From JAOUEA01 sp963821935 (GTDB lineage: Bacteria; Actinomycetota; UBA4738; HRBIN12): DNA of 64,000 nt. Under the pieces are notes generated by a model, which saw only the letters and a program-made list of their open reading frames with translations, was not told where the DNA came from and searched no databases. Where the stretch lies: assembly GCA_963821935.1 (NCBI GenBank), contig CAWGFM010000004.1, forward strand, positions 248,001 through 312,000. The letters are read 5' to 3'. Position numbers and translations under genes: made by a program. Shown here piece by piece: positions 27,003-36,800 of the stretch (its first letter is position 1; each line of letters opens with the position of its first letter).

Positions 27003-27023
27003 CGGCTCCTCCTCCCTCGAAGG

Positions 27024-29270
27024 TTAGGACCGGAACAGCCAGTCGATCGAACGCTCGAAGCGTGCTCGGAGCTGGTCCAGCAGTTCCGGGTGCCTGGCCA
27101 GTTGGGGGTCCTCGTCGATGAGCGCGAACGCTCGCGTGCGAGCCCGCTTCACCAGATCGAGATCCTCCGACAGCCGGGCCAGCTTCAGATCCGGCATACC
27201 CGACTGCTTGGTGTCGAACAGCGTCCCCTCCCCTCGAAGCCGGAGGTCCTCGTCGGCCAGCTCGAACCCGTCCGTCGTGGCGACCATGGCGTCGATGCGA
27301 GCTCGCGCCTCCGGGTTGTCGATGGCGGACTCGTCGAACAACACACAGGTGCTGGGGTGGACGCCACGCCCGATCCGGCCGCGGAGCTGGTGCAGCTGAG
27401 CCAGGCCGAACCGCTCGGCGTTCTCGACCAGCATGACCGTGGCGTTGGGAACGTCGACGCCGACCTCGATGACCGTGGTCGAGATCAGCAGATCCGCGGC
27501 TCCCGATCGGAAGCGATCCATGATCGCGTCCTTGTCCTTCGGCCGCATGCGCCCGTGGAGCAGCTCGATCCGCAGATCCGGGAACACCGCGGTGGCGAGC
27601 CGCTCGGCCTCGGCCTCCGCGGCCTTGACCTGGTTGCGGTTGCCGTCGTCGATGGCGGCGCACACGACGAAGGCCTGCCGTCCCGCACCGACCTCGTCAC
27701 GCACCAGGGCGTAGGCGGCTGCCCGCTCGTCCGGGCTTCGCGCGGCGAGCGTCGTGATGGGACGGCGCCCCGTGGGAAGCTCATCGAGCGTCACCACGTC
27801 GAGGTCGCCGTAGTAGGTCAGGGCCAGGGTCCTGGGTATGGGGGTGGCGGTCATGATGAGCACGTCCGCCTCGCCGCCCTTGGACTTCAGCGCCGATCGT
27901 TGATGCAACCCGAATCGGTGCTGCTCGTCCACGACGGCCAGCGACAGATCCTGGAACGTCACCGATTCCTGCACGAGCGCGTGGGTGCCAACCACCAGGT
28001 CCACCTCGCCCTCGGCGATGCCTTCCAGCACGCGCGTACGGTCCTTGCCGGTCACCGCCGCGGTGAGCAGGGCGAACGTGACGCGAGGATCGGCGGCGGT
28101 TGCGGCAGGCTCGTCGAGCGGATCGAGCAGCGACCCCTGGCCTTCGGCGGCGGGGGCCGGCCGGGCGGCGGCGAGCTCCAGGTAGGGGGTACCGCCCACC
28201 CCTCGCAACAGCTCGGAAACCGCTCGGTAGTGCTGGGACGCCAGGACCTCGGTCGGGGCCATGATGGCGGCCTGATGGCCGGAGGCGATGGCGATCAGCG
28301 TTGCGTGGAGGGCAACCAGGGTCTTGCCCGCGCCGACGTCGCCTTGGAGGAGCACGTTCATCGGGCGCGGGCGCGACATGGCCTGCCCGATGTCGTCCAT
28401 GGCGCGGCGCTGGGCGCCCGTGGGTTCGAACGGGATGGTCGTCAACAGTCGCTGGGTGAGCTCCTCCCCGCCTGCGTGCGCGACGCCGTGCTGGTCGGCC
28501 TCCACGCGATGCTTCCGGAACGCCACACCGAGCTCCAGCGTGAACAGCTCGTCGAACTTCAGCCGCTCCCGGGCCAATGCGAGCGCGCGGTCTTCGTCCG
28601 GGAAATGCACGTCGCGCATGGCTCGGTCGTAGGTGACCAGCGGGTCTCCCCCGATCAGCGACGGAGGCATGGGGTCGTCCAGCGTGGGCAGCCGAACCAA
28701 CGCGCGGTGGACCAGCTCGCGGATGGTGCGCGTGGTGATGCCTTCGGTCGCAGGGTGCACCGGCGTGATGCGGCCGGTGTGGACCAGGTCGGCATCGTCG
28801 CCGCGCAGCAACTCCACCTCTTGATGGGACAGCTGCAACCGGCCCTTGTACATCGTGGCGATGCCCGAGACGGCGACCTCCTGACCCTCCCGATAGATCG
28901 AGGCCGCCCACGGCTGGTTGAAGAACGTGAGATCCAGGTAGCCCGAACCGTCACGCAGGGTGACGGTCACCATCGTCTGACGACGACGTGTCTGTCGCTT
29001 CGCGACCTTGTGCACGTGAGCGATCACCGTGGCGTACCCGCCGATCTTCAGATCGCGGATCGTCTGGACGCGCGAACGATCGATGTAGCGGCGTGGGTAG
29101 TGATGCAGCAGCGCGCCCACGGTGTCGATGTCGAAGGCCGTCCAGAGCACCTGGGCGGCGGTGCGTTGTTCCACGCCCTTCTTCCTGCGCCCTGCCGTGC
29201 GCTTCGCGAGCGACGGGTCGATATCGGGGATCGACGAGTCGAGCGTGAGCGTCGCGGCAGCATCCCTCAT
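27024..29270 (-). CDS. recG: ATP-dependent DNA helicase RecG
   Basis: Branch-migrating helicase that acts on stalled replication forks and Holliday junctions. The 748-residue protein has an N-terminal wedge/OB domain (TVIAHVHKVA, SGYLDLTFFNQPW), Walker A LLQGDVGAGKT, the DExH box DEQHRFG, TATPIPRTLAL, and QLRGRIGRG in the second helicase domain. Start codons of recG and the divergent thioredoxin gene are only 17 bp apart. Confidence 0.97.
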   Translation of the reverse strand: MRDAAATLTLDSSIPDIDPSLAKRTAGRRKKGVEQRTAAQVLWTAFDIDTVGALLHHYPRRYIDRSRVQTIRDLKIGGYATVIAHVHKVAKRQTRRRQTMVTVTLRDGSGYLDLTFFNQPWAASIYREGQEVAVSGIATMYKGRLQLSHQEVELLRGDDADLVHTGRITPVHPATEGITTRTIRELVHRALVRLPTLDDPMPPSLIGGDPLVTYDRAMRDVHFPDEDRALALARERLKFDELFTLELGVAFRKHRVEADQHGVAHAGGEELTQRLLTTIPFEPTGAQRRAMDDIGQAMSRPRPMNVLLQGDVGAGKTLVALHATLIAIASGHQAAIMAPTEVLASQHYRAVSELLRGVGGTPYLELAAARPAPAAEGQGSLLDPLDEPAATAADPRVTFALLTAAVTGKDRTRVLEGIAEGEVDLVVGTHALVQESVTFQDLSLAVVDEQHRFGLHQRSALKSKGGEADVLIMTATPIPRTLALTYYGDLDVVTLDELPTGRRPITTLAARSPDERAAAYALVRDEVGAGRQAFVVCAAIDDGNRNQVKAAEAEAERLATAVFPDLRIELLHGRMRPKDKDAIMDRFRSGAADLLISTTVIEVGVDVPNATVMLVENAERFGLAQLHQLRGRIGRGVHPSTCVLFDESAIDNPEARARIDAMVATTDGFELADEDLRLRGEGTLFDTKQSGMPDLKLARLSEDLDLVKRARTRAFALIDEDPQLARHPELLDQLRARFERSIDWLFRS

Positions 29271-29287
29271 CTGCCGTCGGTTCTACC

Positions 29288-29833
29288 ATGTCGGGGATGA
29301 CACTCCGTGTGCGAACGCTCCGCCGGTCGCTCGCGCCGCTGCTCGTCCTCGCCGTGATGTTGGCCGCCTGCACGGGCACGCCCGACGACGACCCGGATCC
29401 ATCGCCATCGCCGTCTCCAGCGCTGCCGGCGACCCCCGAGGCCCTGCCTCCGACGTCGGTGCCGCAGTTCGAGGACCTGCTGGTCCACCTCGAAGGCACG
29501 CCGGTCGTCGTCAACGCCTGGGCCTCCTGGTGCGGGCCCTGCGAGGCCGAGACGCCGAAGCTGGTGGAGGCCGCCGATCGGCACCCGGACGTCCAGTTCC
29601 TGGGGGTCGACACGCAGGATTCCCGCGAGGGTGCGGAGGGCTTCATCGCCGAGCACCACGTGCCCTACCCCAGCGTGTTCGACCCGACCGGCGCCATCCT
29701 CACGTCGCTCAACGCCAGCGGGCCCCCCATCACGGTGTTCTACCGGGCCGACGGCACGGTCGAGGGGACCGTCCCCGGCGAGCTCTCCCAGGAGGCGCTG
29801 GACCAGCACCTCGCCGCCATCGCACCGGGGTGA
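29288..29833 (+). CDS. TlpA/ResA-like thioredoxin lipoprotein
   Basis: Extracytoplasmic thiol-disulfide oxidoreductase anchored as a lipoprotein, 181 residues. Lipobox LAAC puts the lipidated cysteine at residue 28. An Asp/Pro/Ser-rich linker follows, then a thioredoxin fold with active site WCGPC (Cys82, Cys85) and the cis-proline region GPPITVFY. It may reduce apocytochromes or other exported proteins, but no cytochrome maturation genes are nearby. A second ATG at 29297 is possible. Confidence 0.92.
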   Translation: MSGMTLRVRTLRRSLAPLLVLAVMLAACTGTPDDDPDPSPSPSPALPATPEALPPTSVPQFEDLLVHLEGTPVVVNAWASWCGPCEAETPKLVEAADRHPDVQFLGVDTQDSREGAEGFIAEHHVPYPSVFDPTGAILTSLNASGPPITVFYRADGTVEGTVPGELSQEALDQHLAAIAPG

Positions 29834-29886
29834 GGGTGTCACCTCAGCGCGCCCGACCCGAGGAGTCCTGGTAGCCTCGTCCGGCG

Positions 29887-30093
29887 ATGGCTGCGGTATG
29901 CGATATCTGCGGGAAGAAGCCGTTCTTCGGCAAGTCCGTCTCGTTCTCCCACAAGCGGAACAACCGCCGGTGGGACCCGAACATCCAGCGGGTGCGGGCC
30001 TTGGTCGACGGCACCCCGAAGCGCGTGAACGCCTGCACGTCCTGCATCAAGGCCGGCAAGGTCACCCGCATCCCCCAGCGCACCTCGTCCTGA
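29887..30093 (+). CDS. rpmB: 50S ribosomal protein L28
   Basis: Ribosomal protein of 68 residues with CDICGKKPFFGKSVSFSHKRN at the N-terminus and CTSCIKAGKV near the end; the two CxxC-type pairs mark the zinc-binding form. It is convergent with thiL, whose stop lies 1 bp beyond. In Actinobacteria rpmB often lies near recG and thiL, as here. Confidence 0.96.
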   Translation: MAAVCDICGKKPFFGKSVSFSHKRNNRRWDPNIQRVRALVDGTPKRVNACTSCIKAGKVTRIPQRTSS

Positions 30094-30094
30094 C

Positions 30095-31072
30095 TCAGGC
30101 TCGGAACGGATCCCAGCCCCGCGGGACCTCCACGCGTTCCTCACCGTCGGCCTCCACCAGGACCAGCCCCTTCTCGCTGACGACGCCGACATCCGTGAGG
30201 GCCACGCCGAACACCTCGTCCATCGTTTCCCGGGTGGTCACCAGCGCGGCCGCCGGCAGCGTGGCGATCAGCTCGTAGTCCTCGCCGCCACCGAGCGCGT
30301 CCTCCACGGTCGCTTCGGCTGCCACGGGGACGCGCTCGATCTCGATCCGGAGTCCGACCTCGCTGGCCTCGGCCAGGCGGGACGCGTCCAGGGTGAACCC
30401 GTCGGAGACGTCGATCATGGTGGTGGCACCGGCGGCGGCGAGCACCTGTGCTTCGGCCACCCGCGCGATCGGTCGATGATGCCGGACGATGGCGGCCCGC
30501 TGCGGCTGGGTCGGCATGGTGCCGAGCGTCGCGAGACGGAGTCCGGCGGCCGAAGCGCCCAACGTTCCAGTCACGACGAGACGCTCGCCCACACTCGCCC
30601 CCGATCGGGTGAGCGCCCGACCCGGCGCCACCTCGCCTGCGATCGTCGTGACCAGCGCGGTCTCAGTGCCTCTGGTCAAGTTGCCGCCGACCAGCGACAG
30701 CGCGTGCTCGTCACACGCCTCGCGCATGCCGCCGAACAGCTCCATGACCCACGCGGCATCGACCCTGTCGGACAGGGTGAGCGCGCTGAGCGCGTACCGA
30801 GGCGCGGCCGCCATGGCCGCCACGTCACTGACGCTGGCCACGACCGCCTTGTAGCCCAGGTCCCGCGCGGTCATGAGCGTGCCCTCGAAGTGCACGCCCT
30901 CCACCAACGAGTCGGTCGTGAGCACGAGCTGGCCCGAGCCAGGAGCCACCACCGCCGCGTCATCGCCCACGCCCACGATGACATCGGGCCCGGCGCCCGA
31001 CAGCACACGACGGATCGCGCTCAACAACTCGTGTTCGGAGATGTCCACACGTCGTCCGTTCCGCCCGGCCAT
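30095..31072 (-). CDS. thiL: Thiamine-monophosphate kinase
   Basis: Phosphorylates thiamine monophosphate to the active cofactor thiamine diphosphate. It has 325 residues from the ATG at 31072; a longer start at 31114 is possible. Motifs are VGVGDDAAVV, TTDSLVEGVHF, SVSDVAAMAA (metal and nucleotide sites) and IDVSDGF, ending with GGGEDYELI and GWDPF. Convergent with rpmB and divergent from pckA. Confidence 0.95.
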   Translation of the reverse strand: MAGRNGRRVDISEHELLSAIRRVLSGAGPDVIVGVGDDAAVVAPGSGQLVLTTDSLVEGVHFEGTLMTARDLGYKAVVASVSDVAAMAAAPRYALSALTLSDRVDAAWVMELFGGMREACDEHALSLVGGNLTRGTETALVTTIAGEVAPGRALTRSGASVGERLVVTGTLGASAAGLRLATLGTMPTQPQRAAIVRHHRPIARVAEAQVLAAAGATTMIDVSDGFTLDASRLAEASEVGLRIEIERVPVAAEATVEDALGGGEDYELIATLPAAALVTTRETMDEVFGVALTDVGVVSEKGLVLVEADGEERVEVPRGWDPFRA

Positions 31073-31206
31073 CCAGACGAGCGATGGGACCGGGAGAGCC
31101 TGAAGGAAGGGCAAAAGGCGTTCGATAGACTCTCAGCCGTCACTCCGGCATGTCCAACGACGGGCCGGGTCACGCGCACCCCCGCACCCTTCAACAGGAG
31201 GCCCAC

Positions 31207-32718
31207 GTGGCACAGGTCCATCGCAACCCGACGCCGGAGCAGATCCGTGCGTTCACCGAGGAGATGCCGCAGACGCGCCTCTCGGAGTTCGGCAACACCA
31301 ACACCCAGACCCACGTGCTCTCGCGCAGCGCTGCCAGCACCCACGTGGTGGATCGGGAGTCCAGCGGCAAGACCATGACCCGGGCCTCATACGAGCAGGT
31401 CGCCGCGCTGCAGGACGCCTACATCGCCGAGCACGACATGATCCAGATCGACGGCTACATCGGCAACGACCCCGCCATGCGCACCGCCGCCCGCCTGCTC
31501 ATGGAGAAGGACTACGCCAACATCGCCGGCATGCAGCAGAAGCTCTACTTCGAGCGAAGCGATGATGCCGGGGCAGGCGGGGAAGAGCTGGTCCAGGTGA
31601 TCTACACGCCCGGCTTGAAGGCCCAGGGCTACCCCGACGACCGTCTCATCGCCGTCGACCTCGACAACTACGTGACGCGCGTCCTCAACTCCGACTACTT
31701 CGGTGAGTCGAAGAAGGGCGGGCTGCGCATGTGGAACGACATCGTCTACGGCAAGGGCGGGCTCGCGTTGCACGCCGGCCTCAAGGTGATCCCCACCCAT
31801 CGCGGCGACAAGGTCTTCATGATCATCGGCCTGTCGGGCACCGGCAAGACCACGACCACCTTCACGACGCAGAACGGATCGAAGCCGATCCAGGACGACT
31901 TCGTGGGGCTCATGCCGGGGGGGAAGGCTTACGGCACCGAGAACGGCTGCTTCGCCAAGACCTTCGCGCTGAACCCCGACTTCGAGCCCTCGATCTACGG
32001 GGCGGTCACCAAGCCCACCACCTACATGGAGAACGTCTATCAGGACGAGGACGGCAGGGTCGACTTCGACAACGAGCACTACACCAAGAACGGGCGCGCG
32101 GTGTTCTCGATGCGCGACCTGCACGCCTACGAGGACGCCCGCAACGTCGGGCCGGTCGACTACCTGTTGATCTTGAATCGGAACGAGAACATCATCCCCG
32201 CGGTCGCCAAGCTGAACCAGGAGCAGGCCGCCGCCTACTTCATGCTGGGCGAGACCACGGGCACCGCCGCCGGCGGCGCCTCGGAGGAGGGCAAGTTCCT
32301 GCGGGTGCCCGGCACCAATCCGTTCTTCCCACTCCCCCACGGCTTGCAGGGCAACCGCCTGCTCGAGCTGTTGGCGACCCACCCGATCGAGACCTACCTG
32401 CTCAACACCGGCCGGGTGGGTGGCAAGGACGGGGACGAGCGCTCCAAGAAGCTGCAGATCCCGGACACGTCGGCCTGCGTGAAGGGCGTCGCCGAACAGA
32501 CGATCGTCTTCGAGGAAGACCCCGACTTCGGCTACGAGGTGGCGGCGTCCGTCCCGGGACTCGAGGACGGGCAGAAGCTGCGGCCGCGCAAGCTCTACGA
32601 GGCGCAGGGACGCGCGGACGAGTACGACCGGCTCGTGGGCGGGCTCAAGACCGATCGCGTCGAGCACCTGCAGCAGTTCACCCAGCTGTCGGAGGAGATC
32701 ATCAAGGCCGTCGGCTGA
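31207..32718 (+). CDS. pckA: Phosphoenolpyruvate carboxykinase (ATP)
   Basis: Converts oxaloacetate and ATP to phosphoenolpyruvate, the first step of gluconeogenesis. The GTG at 31207 is chosen because an AGGAGG site lies just upstream; it gives 503 residues. The kinase-1a loop GLSGTGKTTTT lies near residue 210, followed by the acidic QDDFVGL segment. The ATP-dependent type is not the GTP-dependent form typical of Mycobacterium and Corynebacterium, so it hints at another actinobacterial class. Monocistronic by context. Confidence 0.96.
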   Translation: MAQVHRNPTPEQIRAFTEEMPQTRLSEFGNTNTQTHVLSRSAASTHVVDRESSGKTMTRASYEQVAALQDAYIAEHDMIQIDGYIGNDPAMRTAARLLMEKDYANIAGMQQKLYFERSDDAGAGGEELVQVIYTPGLKAQGYPDDRLIAVDLDNYVTRVLNSDYFGESKKGGLRMWNDIVYGKGGLALHAGLKVIPTHRGDKVFMIIGLSGTGKTTTTFTTQNGSKPIQDDFVGLMPGGKAYGTENGCFAKTFALNPDFEPSIYGAVTKPTTYMENVYQDEDGRVDFDNEHYTKNGRAVFSMRDLHAYEDARNVGPVDYLLILNRNENIIPAVAKLNQEQAAAYFMLGETTGTAAGGASEEGKFLRVPGTNPFFPLPHGLQGNRLLELLATHPIETYLLNTGRVGGKDGDERSKKLQIPDTSACVKGVAEQTIVFEEDPDFGYEVAASVPGLEDGQKLRPRKLYEAQGRADEYDRLVGGLKTDRVEHLQQFTQLSEEIIKAVG

Positions 32719-32754
32719 GGCCGTCGGCTGGCACAAGGCCCGGCCGTCACCGGA

Positions 32755-33561
32755 TCAGCTCGTCACGTCCCGGCGGCGGAAGCTGACCAGCGCCAGCGTC
32801 AGGAAGACCGCGGTGTAGCCCGCGCTCACCAACAGGCCCCCTCGCATCGGAGCCCAGTCGATCGGGAAGCGGAACAACCCCGTGAACGCGAGCCACCCGT
32901 GGGTCGGCAGGAAGGCGTGGATCGCCCGGAGGCTCGGAAGCTGATCCAGGATCTGGCTCGCGATCGCGATGACGATCGTGGCCACCGCCGCGCCGGGGCC
33001 TGAGTCCGTCTTCGTGGAGATGAACAGGCCCACGCATGCGATGCCGGACAGCGCCGCGAGCATGTACAGGCCGGCGGCCGCGATGCGAACCAGCGACTCA
33101 CCCACCGACAACGTGGAACCCGACAGCGTGGGCAGGGGGCCCAGCCCGAACACGACGGCGCCCGCCAGCACGCCCGTCACGATCGTGACGGCGACCAGGG
33201 CCCCCAACAGCGTCATCGACGATGCGTACTTGGCCAGCACCAGGTTCGATCGGCGGACCGGCCGCAGCAGCAGGTAGCGCAGCGTGCCCGATTGCGCCTC
33301 GCCCGCGATGGCGTCGCCGGCGAACAGCCCCGTCGCCAGCGGCAGGAAGAACGGCTGCACGACCGCCAGCGACGTGAGCGCGGCGAACAGTCCGTTCGAG
33401 GCGATCTGGAACAGGAAGGGCGGTGCGTCCTCGCCTCCGGCCGGCCCCGGGGGTGAGACCTTCAGCGCGAACACGATGACGATGGGGATGCCGCCGATCG
33501 CTGCGCCCAGCAACCACGTGCGCCATCGGTGGAAGGCTTTGGCCAGCTCAACGCGGTACAT
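32755..33561 (-). CDS. ABC-2 type transporter permease
   Basis: Membrane protein of 268 residues with about six hydrophobic segments (near 15-35, 60-80, 110-140, 160-185, 195-210, 240-262) and the ABC-2 pattern GEAQSGTLRYLLLRPVRR. Its start overlaps the ATPase gene upstream by 14 bp. With that ATPase it forms an exporter; the substrate is unknown. Convergent with pckA. Confidence 0.9.
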   Translation of the reverse strand: MYRVELAKAFHRWRTWLLGAAIGGIPIVIVFALKVSPPGPAGGEDAPPFLFQIASNGLFAALTSLAVVQPFFLPLATGLFAGDAIAGEAQSGTLRYLLLRPVRRSNLVLAKYASSMTLLGALVAVTIVTGVLAGAVVFGLGPLPTLSGSTLSVGESLVRIAAAGLYMLAALSGIACVGLFISTKTDSGPGAAVATIVIAIASQILDQLPSLRAIHAFLPTHGWLAFTGLFRFPIDWAPMRGGLLVSAGYTAVFLTLALVSFRRRDVTS

Positions 33562-34501
33562 CCGCGCCCTCCACCAGAGTCATGAACACGTCCTCCAGCG
33601 ACGACCGCTCGGCGGTCAGCTCCGAGACGCCGATCCCGGCCGACACGAAGGCGGCGTTGAGCACTGCGGGAGAGGCTCCGTCGGTGAGGGCGACGCGGAT
33701 CAGACCGGGCTCGGCGCGCGCCTCACGAGCGCCACGCTCGGCCACCAGGGTGAATCCGCTCGCTGCCTCGACCACCCCGATCGCCGCCGCCACGTCGTCG
33801 ATCTCGACGCGCAGGCGATCGACGGCGCCCCGCAGGCTCGCCGGCGGCCCCTGGGCCACCAGCCGGCCCTGGGCCATGACGCCGACGCGGTCGCACATGG
33901 CTTCGACCTCGGCGAGCAGGTGGCTCGAGACGAAGATCGTCGTGCCTTCGTCGGCGAGGCTACGCAGCAGCGTCCGCATCTCGCGCATGCCGCTCGGGTC
34001 GAGCCCGTTGGTGGGCTCGTCCAGGACCAGGAGCTCGGGTGCGCCCAGCAGGCTGAGCGCCAGACCCAACCGCTGCCGCATGCCCTGGCTGTAGGCCTTG
34101 ACGCGCTTGCCCGCGGCTTCGGCCAGACCGACCCGGGCCAAGACGTCGTCGACCCGGCCCATGCGGGCGCGGCGGTCCGCGCGATCGCCGCCGGCACGCG
34201 CGAAGTACTCGAGGTTCTTGCGCCCAGACAGGTACTTCCAGAACGCGGGCTCTTCCACCAGCGCGCCGACACGTTCCAACGGAGCCCGGTCGGCCACGAC
34301 CGGCTCGCCGAACAGGTCGACCTGGCCGTCGGAGGGCAGGATCAACCCCATGGCCATGCGGATGGTCGTGGTCTTGCCCGCACCGTTGGGCCCGAGGAAT
34401 CCGAACAGCTCGCCGCGTTCGACGGTGAGATCCAGGGCATCGACGGCGGCCACCGTCCCGTACCGCTTGGTCAGCCCGCGCGCGGCGAGCGCCGCCGTCA
34501 C
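33548..34501 (-). CDS. ABC transporter ATP-binding protein
   Basis: ATPase subunit of an ABC-2 exporter, 317 residues: Walker A GPNGAGKTTT, signature YSQGMRQRL, Walker B LLVLDEPTNGLDPSG, switch histidine in VSSHLL. The C-terminal third is the accessory domain common in drug or lipid exporters. Coupled on both sides: its start overlaps the end of the LolA-like gene (GTGA), and its end overlaps the permease start. Confidence 0.94.
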   Translation of the reverse strand: MTAALAARGLTKRYGTVAAVDALDLTVERGELFGFLGPNGAGKTTTIRMAMGLILPSDGQVDLFGEPVVADRAPLERVGALVEEPAFWKYLSGRKNLEYFARAGGDRADRRARMGRVDDVLARVGLAEAAGKRVKAYSQGMRQRLGLALSLLGAPELLVLDEPTNGLDPSGMREMRTLLRSLADEGTTIFVSSHLLAEVEAMCDRVGVMAQGRLVAQGPPASLRGAVDRLRVEIDDVAAAIGVVEAASGFTLVAERGAREARAEPGLIRVALTDGASPAVLNAAFVSAGIGVSELTAERSSLEDVFMTLVEGADVPR

Positions 34502-35604
34502 CGGAGTGCGGCGGCGTCAGCCTGCAGCACGTCGAGCGGCACCGAACCCATCAGGAGCCAGCTTCCGTCGGCGCCCTCGACCACCATGGCGGAGAGCAGC
34601 GGGCCGGCGTACGGAAGCAGTTGAGCGAACTCCGGCGGCACACCCTGACGCAGTGGTAGCGCCACACGGGTCTCGAACCCTTCGCCGAACGTCCGCGGCT
34701 TCGAGCCATCGGATCGCGCCTCCATCACACGGCGAGGCAGCGCGTGATCGAGCCTGCCGATGCCCTCGAGCCCGTCGACCACCTCGGCGCCCGCCGGCGG
34801 CGTGAACTCGAACACGTCCGGTTCGATCGGGTCGTAGGACACGCTGGTGAATCCCGCAGACATCGCTGCCTCACCGGTGGCTCGTGCGAACACCTCGAAC
34901 TGCAGCGGCACCGAAGTCTCGGCGTCGATCGACATCTCGATCGAGCCGATCAGGGTCCGGTCGCTCAACGGGGTCAGGACCAGGTCGTAGACGGCCCGCC
35001 CCGCGACCTCGTCGGCACCCTCCACCGATACCGAGGCATACGGGGCCACGGCCTCGATCGCGCGCCGCGCTGCCGTGATCGGATCCGCCGCCATCGCCTC
35101 GGCGCCCTGGGCCAATGCCCGTGCGCGTTGGTCGTTGCCTTCCGAGGCCGTGATCGCGCCGGCGGTCATCGGCGCCAGGATGTCGCGCAGATCGCTGAAC
35201 CGCACGCGTGTCGCCCGCATCTCGGCCGCGTCCCACCACCAGGCCTCGTCGTGGTTGACCACCAGATCTCGCTCGCTGACCTGCGTGATGTGCGCGAGAC
35301 GGAGCCCGTCGATGGAGTGCCACACCCGGAACCGTTGGGTCCCGCTGAGCATGGCGAGGGAGCCTCCATGCCCACCGAGGCCGGCGGGCACGTCCGGCAG
35401 TCCCAGGTCCAGACGGGTCTGGACGTCTCCCGAGATCGTGATCGGCTTCGACAGGGTCATGGCCGTCGACGCCAGGAGCCGGTCCGCCTCGATCGGCGGC
35501 AGCGACGACGGGTCGCTCGCGCGAACGACGCCGATCCCGACCAGCGCCAGGACGACCATCGCCGCCGTAATCGCGATCAGACGGGTGCGCGAACGAAGGG
35601 CCAT
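34498..35604 (-). CDS. Exported LolA/RseB-like protein linked to the ABC exporter
   Basis: A 368-residue exported protein with an N-terminal signal-anchor helix (about residues 8-28) and no lipobox cysteine. The mature part has the beta-rich pattern of LolA/RseB-like folds: GTQRFRVWHSIDGLRLAHI, WWWDAAEMRATRV, VPLQFEVFARATGE and FEFTPPAGAEV. Such proteins in actinobacteria often accompany ABC-2 exporters and may bind lipids. Overlaps the ATPase start. Function is inferred from context. Confidence 0.75.
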   Translation of the reverse strand: MALRSRTRLIAITAAMVVLALVGIGVVRASDPSSLPPIEADRLLASTAMTLSKPITISGDVQTRLDLGLPDVPAGLGGHGGSLAMLSGTQRFRVWHSIDGLRLAHITQVSERDLVVNHDEAWWWDAAEMRATRVRFSDLRDILAPMTAGAITASEGNDQRARALAQGAEAMAADPITAARRAIEAVAPYASVSVEGADEVAGRAVYDLVLTPLSDRTLIGSIEMSIDAETSVPLQFEVFARATGEAAMSAGFTSVSYDPIEPDVFEFTPPAGAEVVDGLEGIGRLDHALPRRVMEARSDGSKPRTFGEGFETRVALPLRQGVPPEFAQLLPYAGPLLSAMVVEGADGSWLLMGSVPLDVLQADAAALR

Positions 35605-35712
35605 GGGTCCTTTGTAGCACCGAAGGCGCCGAACGACCGAGCCCGCCGGCGGCGATGCCGCACCATCGTCACACGGCGCCGCGACCGGGACCGCGGCCCG
35701 TCATCGCCCTCG

Positions 35713-36030
35713 TCAGTGCTGCGGCGTGCGCCTGCCCAGCATGAATCCGGCGACGAACTGGACGGCGGCCAGGGACAGCAACACCAGCAGGTACCAGCTG
35801 AACTGCGCCACATCGTCCGCGAACGCCTGACCGCGGGTGTCGAGCCAGGCGTAGATCGCGAACAACCCCCCGGCCGCGAACCACATGCCGACGCGCCCGG
35901 TGACGAACAGCGCGAAGAGCACCAGGTCGGTGGTGTCGCCCCCTTCGAACGGACGGCGCACCCAATACACGAGCGATCGGATCCCCAAGCCCACGCACAC
36001 GGCCGCCAGGCCGATCTCGACCGCCTTCAC
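35713..36030 (-). CDS. Small multi-pass membrane protein
   Basis: A 105-residue protein with three hydrophobic segments (about residues 3-20, 38-65, 80-98) and a charged C-terminus. I do not recognise a family. The GTG at 36030 overlaps the stop of the phosphoribosyltransferase gene (GTGA); upstream in-frame codons belong to that gene's shadow. Coupling suggests a joint role with it, unknown at present. Confidence 0.65.
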   Translation of the reverse strand: MKAVEIGLAAVCVGLGIRSLVYWVRRPFEGGDTTDLVLFALFVTGRVGMWFAAGGLFAIYAWLDTRGQAFADDVAQFSWYLLVLLSLAAVQFVAGFMLGRRTPQH

Positions 36031-36680
36031 GATGCGTGCGTGTCCAGCACTGCCCGGACCTCGTCGTCGGTGGTCTGCTCGAACATGTCGTACCACTGTC
36101 CCACAGCCCTCAGATCCCTCGGGGTCACGAGGACGATGCATCGATCGCACTCGGAGGCCAAGCGGTCCTCGATCCCCGAGGGCCCCACCGGGGCGGCGAA
36201 CACCACCCGCGTTGCGCCGTGGGCGCGAGCCCACCGCAGCGCGGCGACGGCGGTGACACCGGTGGCCACACCGTCGTCGACGACGATCGCAACGGTGCCA
36301 TGCATATCGAGTGGGGCCCGTCCTCCTCGGTACGCGACGGCGCGGCGTTCGATCTCTTCGAGCTGGCGGGCGGTCTCGCGATCGAGATAGTCCCGGCTCA
36401 CACCCAGGGCTCGGGTTGTGGATCCATCGATCACCCGGACGCCCGGCGCCACCGCACCCACGCCCAGCTCCGGGTTGCCGGGCGCACCGAGCTTGCGGGG
36501 GATCACGACGTCGAGCGGAACTCCCAGTGCCTCCGCGACGCGGCCGCCCACGATCACGCCGCCGCGCGGGATCGCGAGCACGACGGCCGAGGCCGCGGGT
36601 CCATCGGGGACGGTCCGGGGCAGGGCGTCGACGAGCGCCGCTCCGAGCTGGTCCCCGGCGTCGGTTCGATCGCGGAACAC
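36027..36680 (-). CDS. Phosphoribosyltransferase family protein
   Basis: A 217-residue protein of the PRTase fold. The PRPP loop is VAIVVDDGVATGVTAVAAL (acidic pair DD followed by GxATG). The early segment AIPRGGVIVGGRVAEALG and VIPRKLGAPGNPELGVGAVA are typical of the stand-alone phosphoribosyltransferases often found beside dienelactone hydrolase-like genes. Substrate unknown. Coupled with the downstream small membrane protein. Confidence 0.9.
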   Translation of the reverse strand: MFRDRTDAGDQLGAALVDALPRTVPDGPAASAVVLAIPRGGVIVGGRVAEALGVPLDVVIPRKLGAPGNPELGVGAVAPGVRVIDGSTTRALGVSRDYLDRETARQLEEIERRAVAYRGGRAPLDMHGTVAIVVDDGVATGVTAVAALRWARAHGATRVVFAAPVGPSGIEDRLASECDRCIVLVTPRDLRAVGQWYDMFEQTTDDEVRAVLDTHAS

Positions 36681-36800
36681 CCCGCGATGATGCGCGTTGC
36701 GCCGCCACGTCGTCCACGGCTAGCATGACGCCCTGATCCGCCAGAGCGCTCAAGTACCGAAGGGGTAGCGCATGAGGAACGACACGGGGGAGGTCCACCG

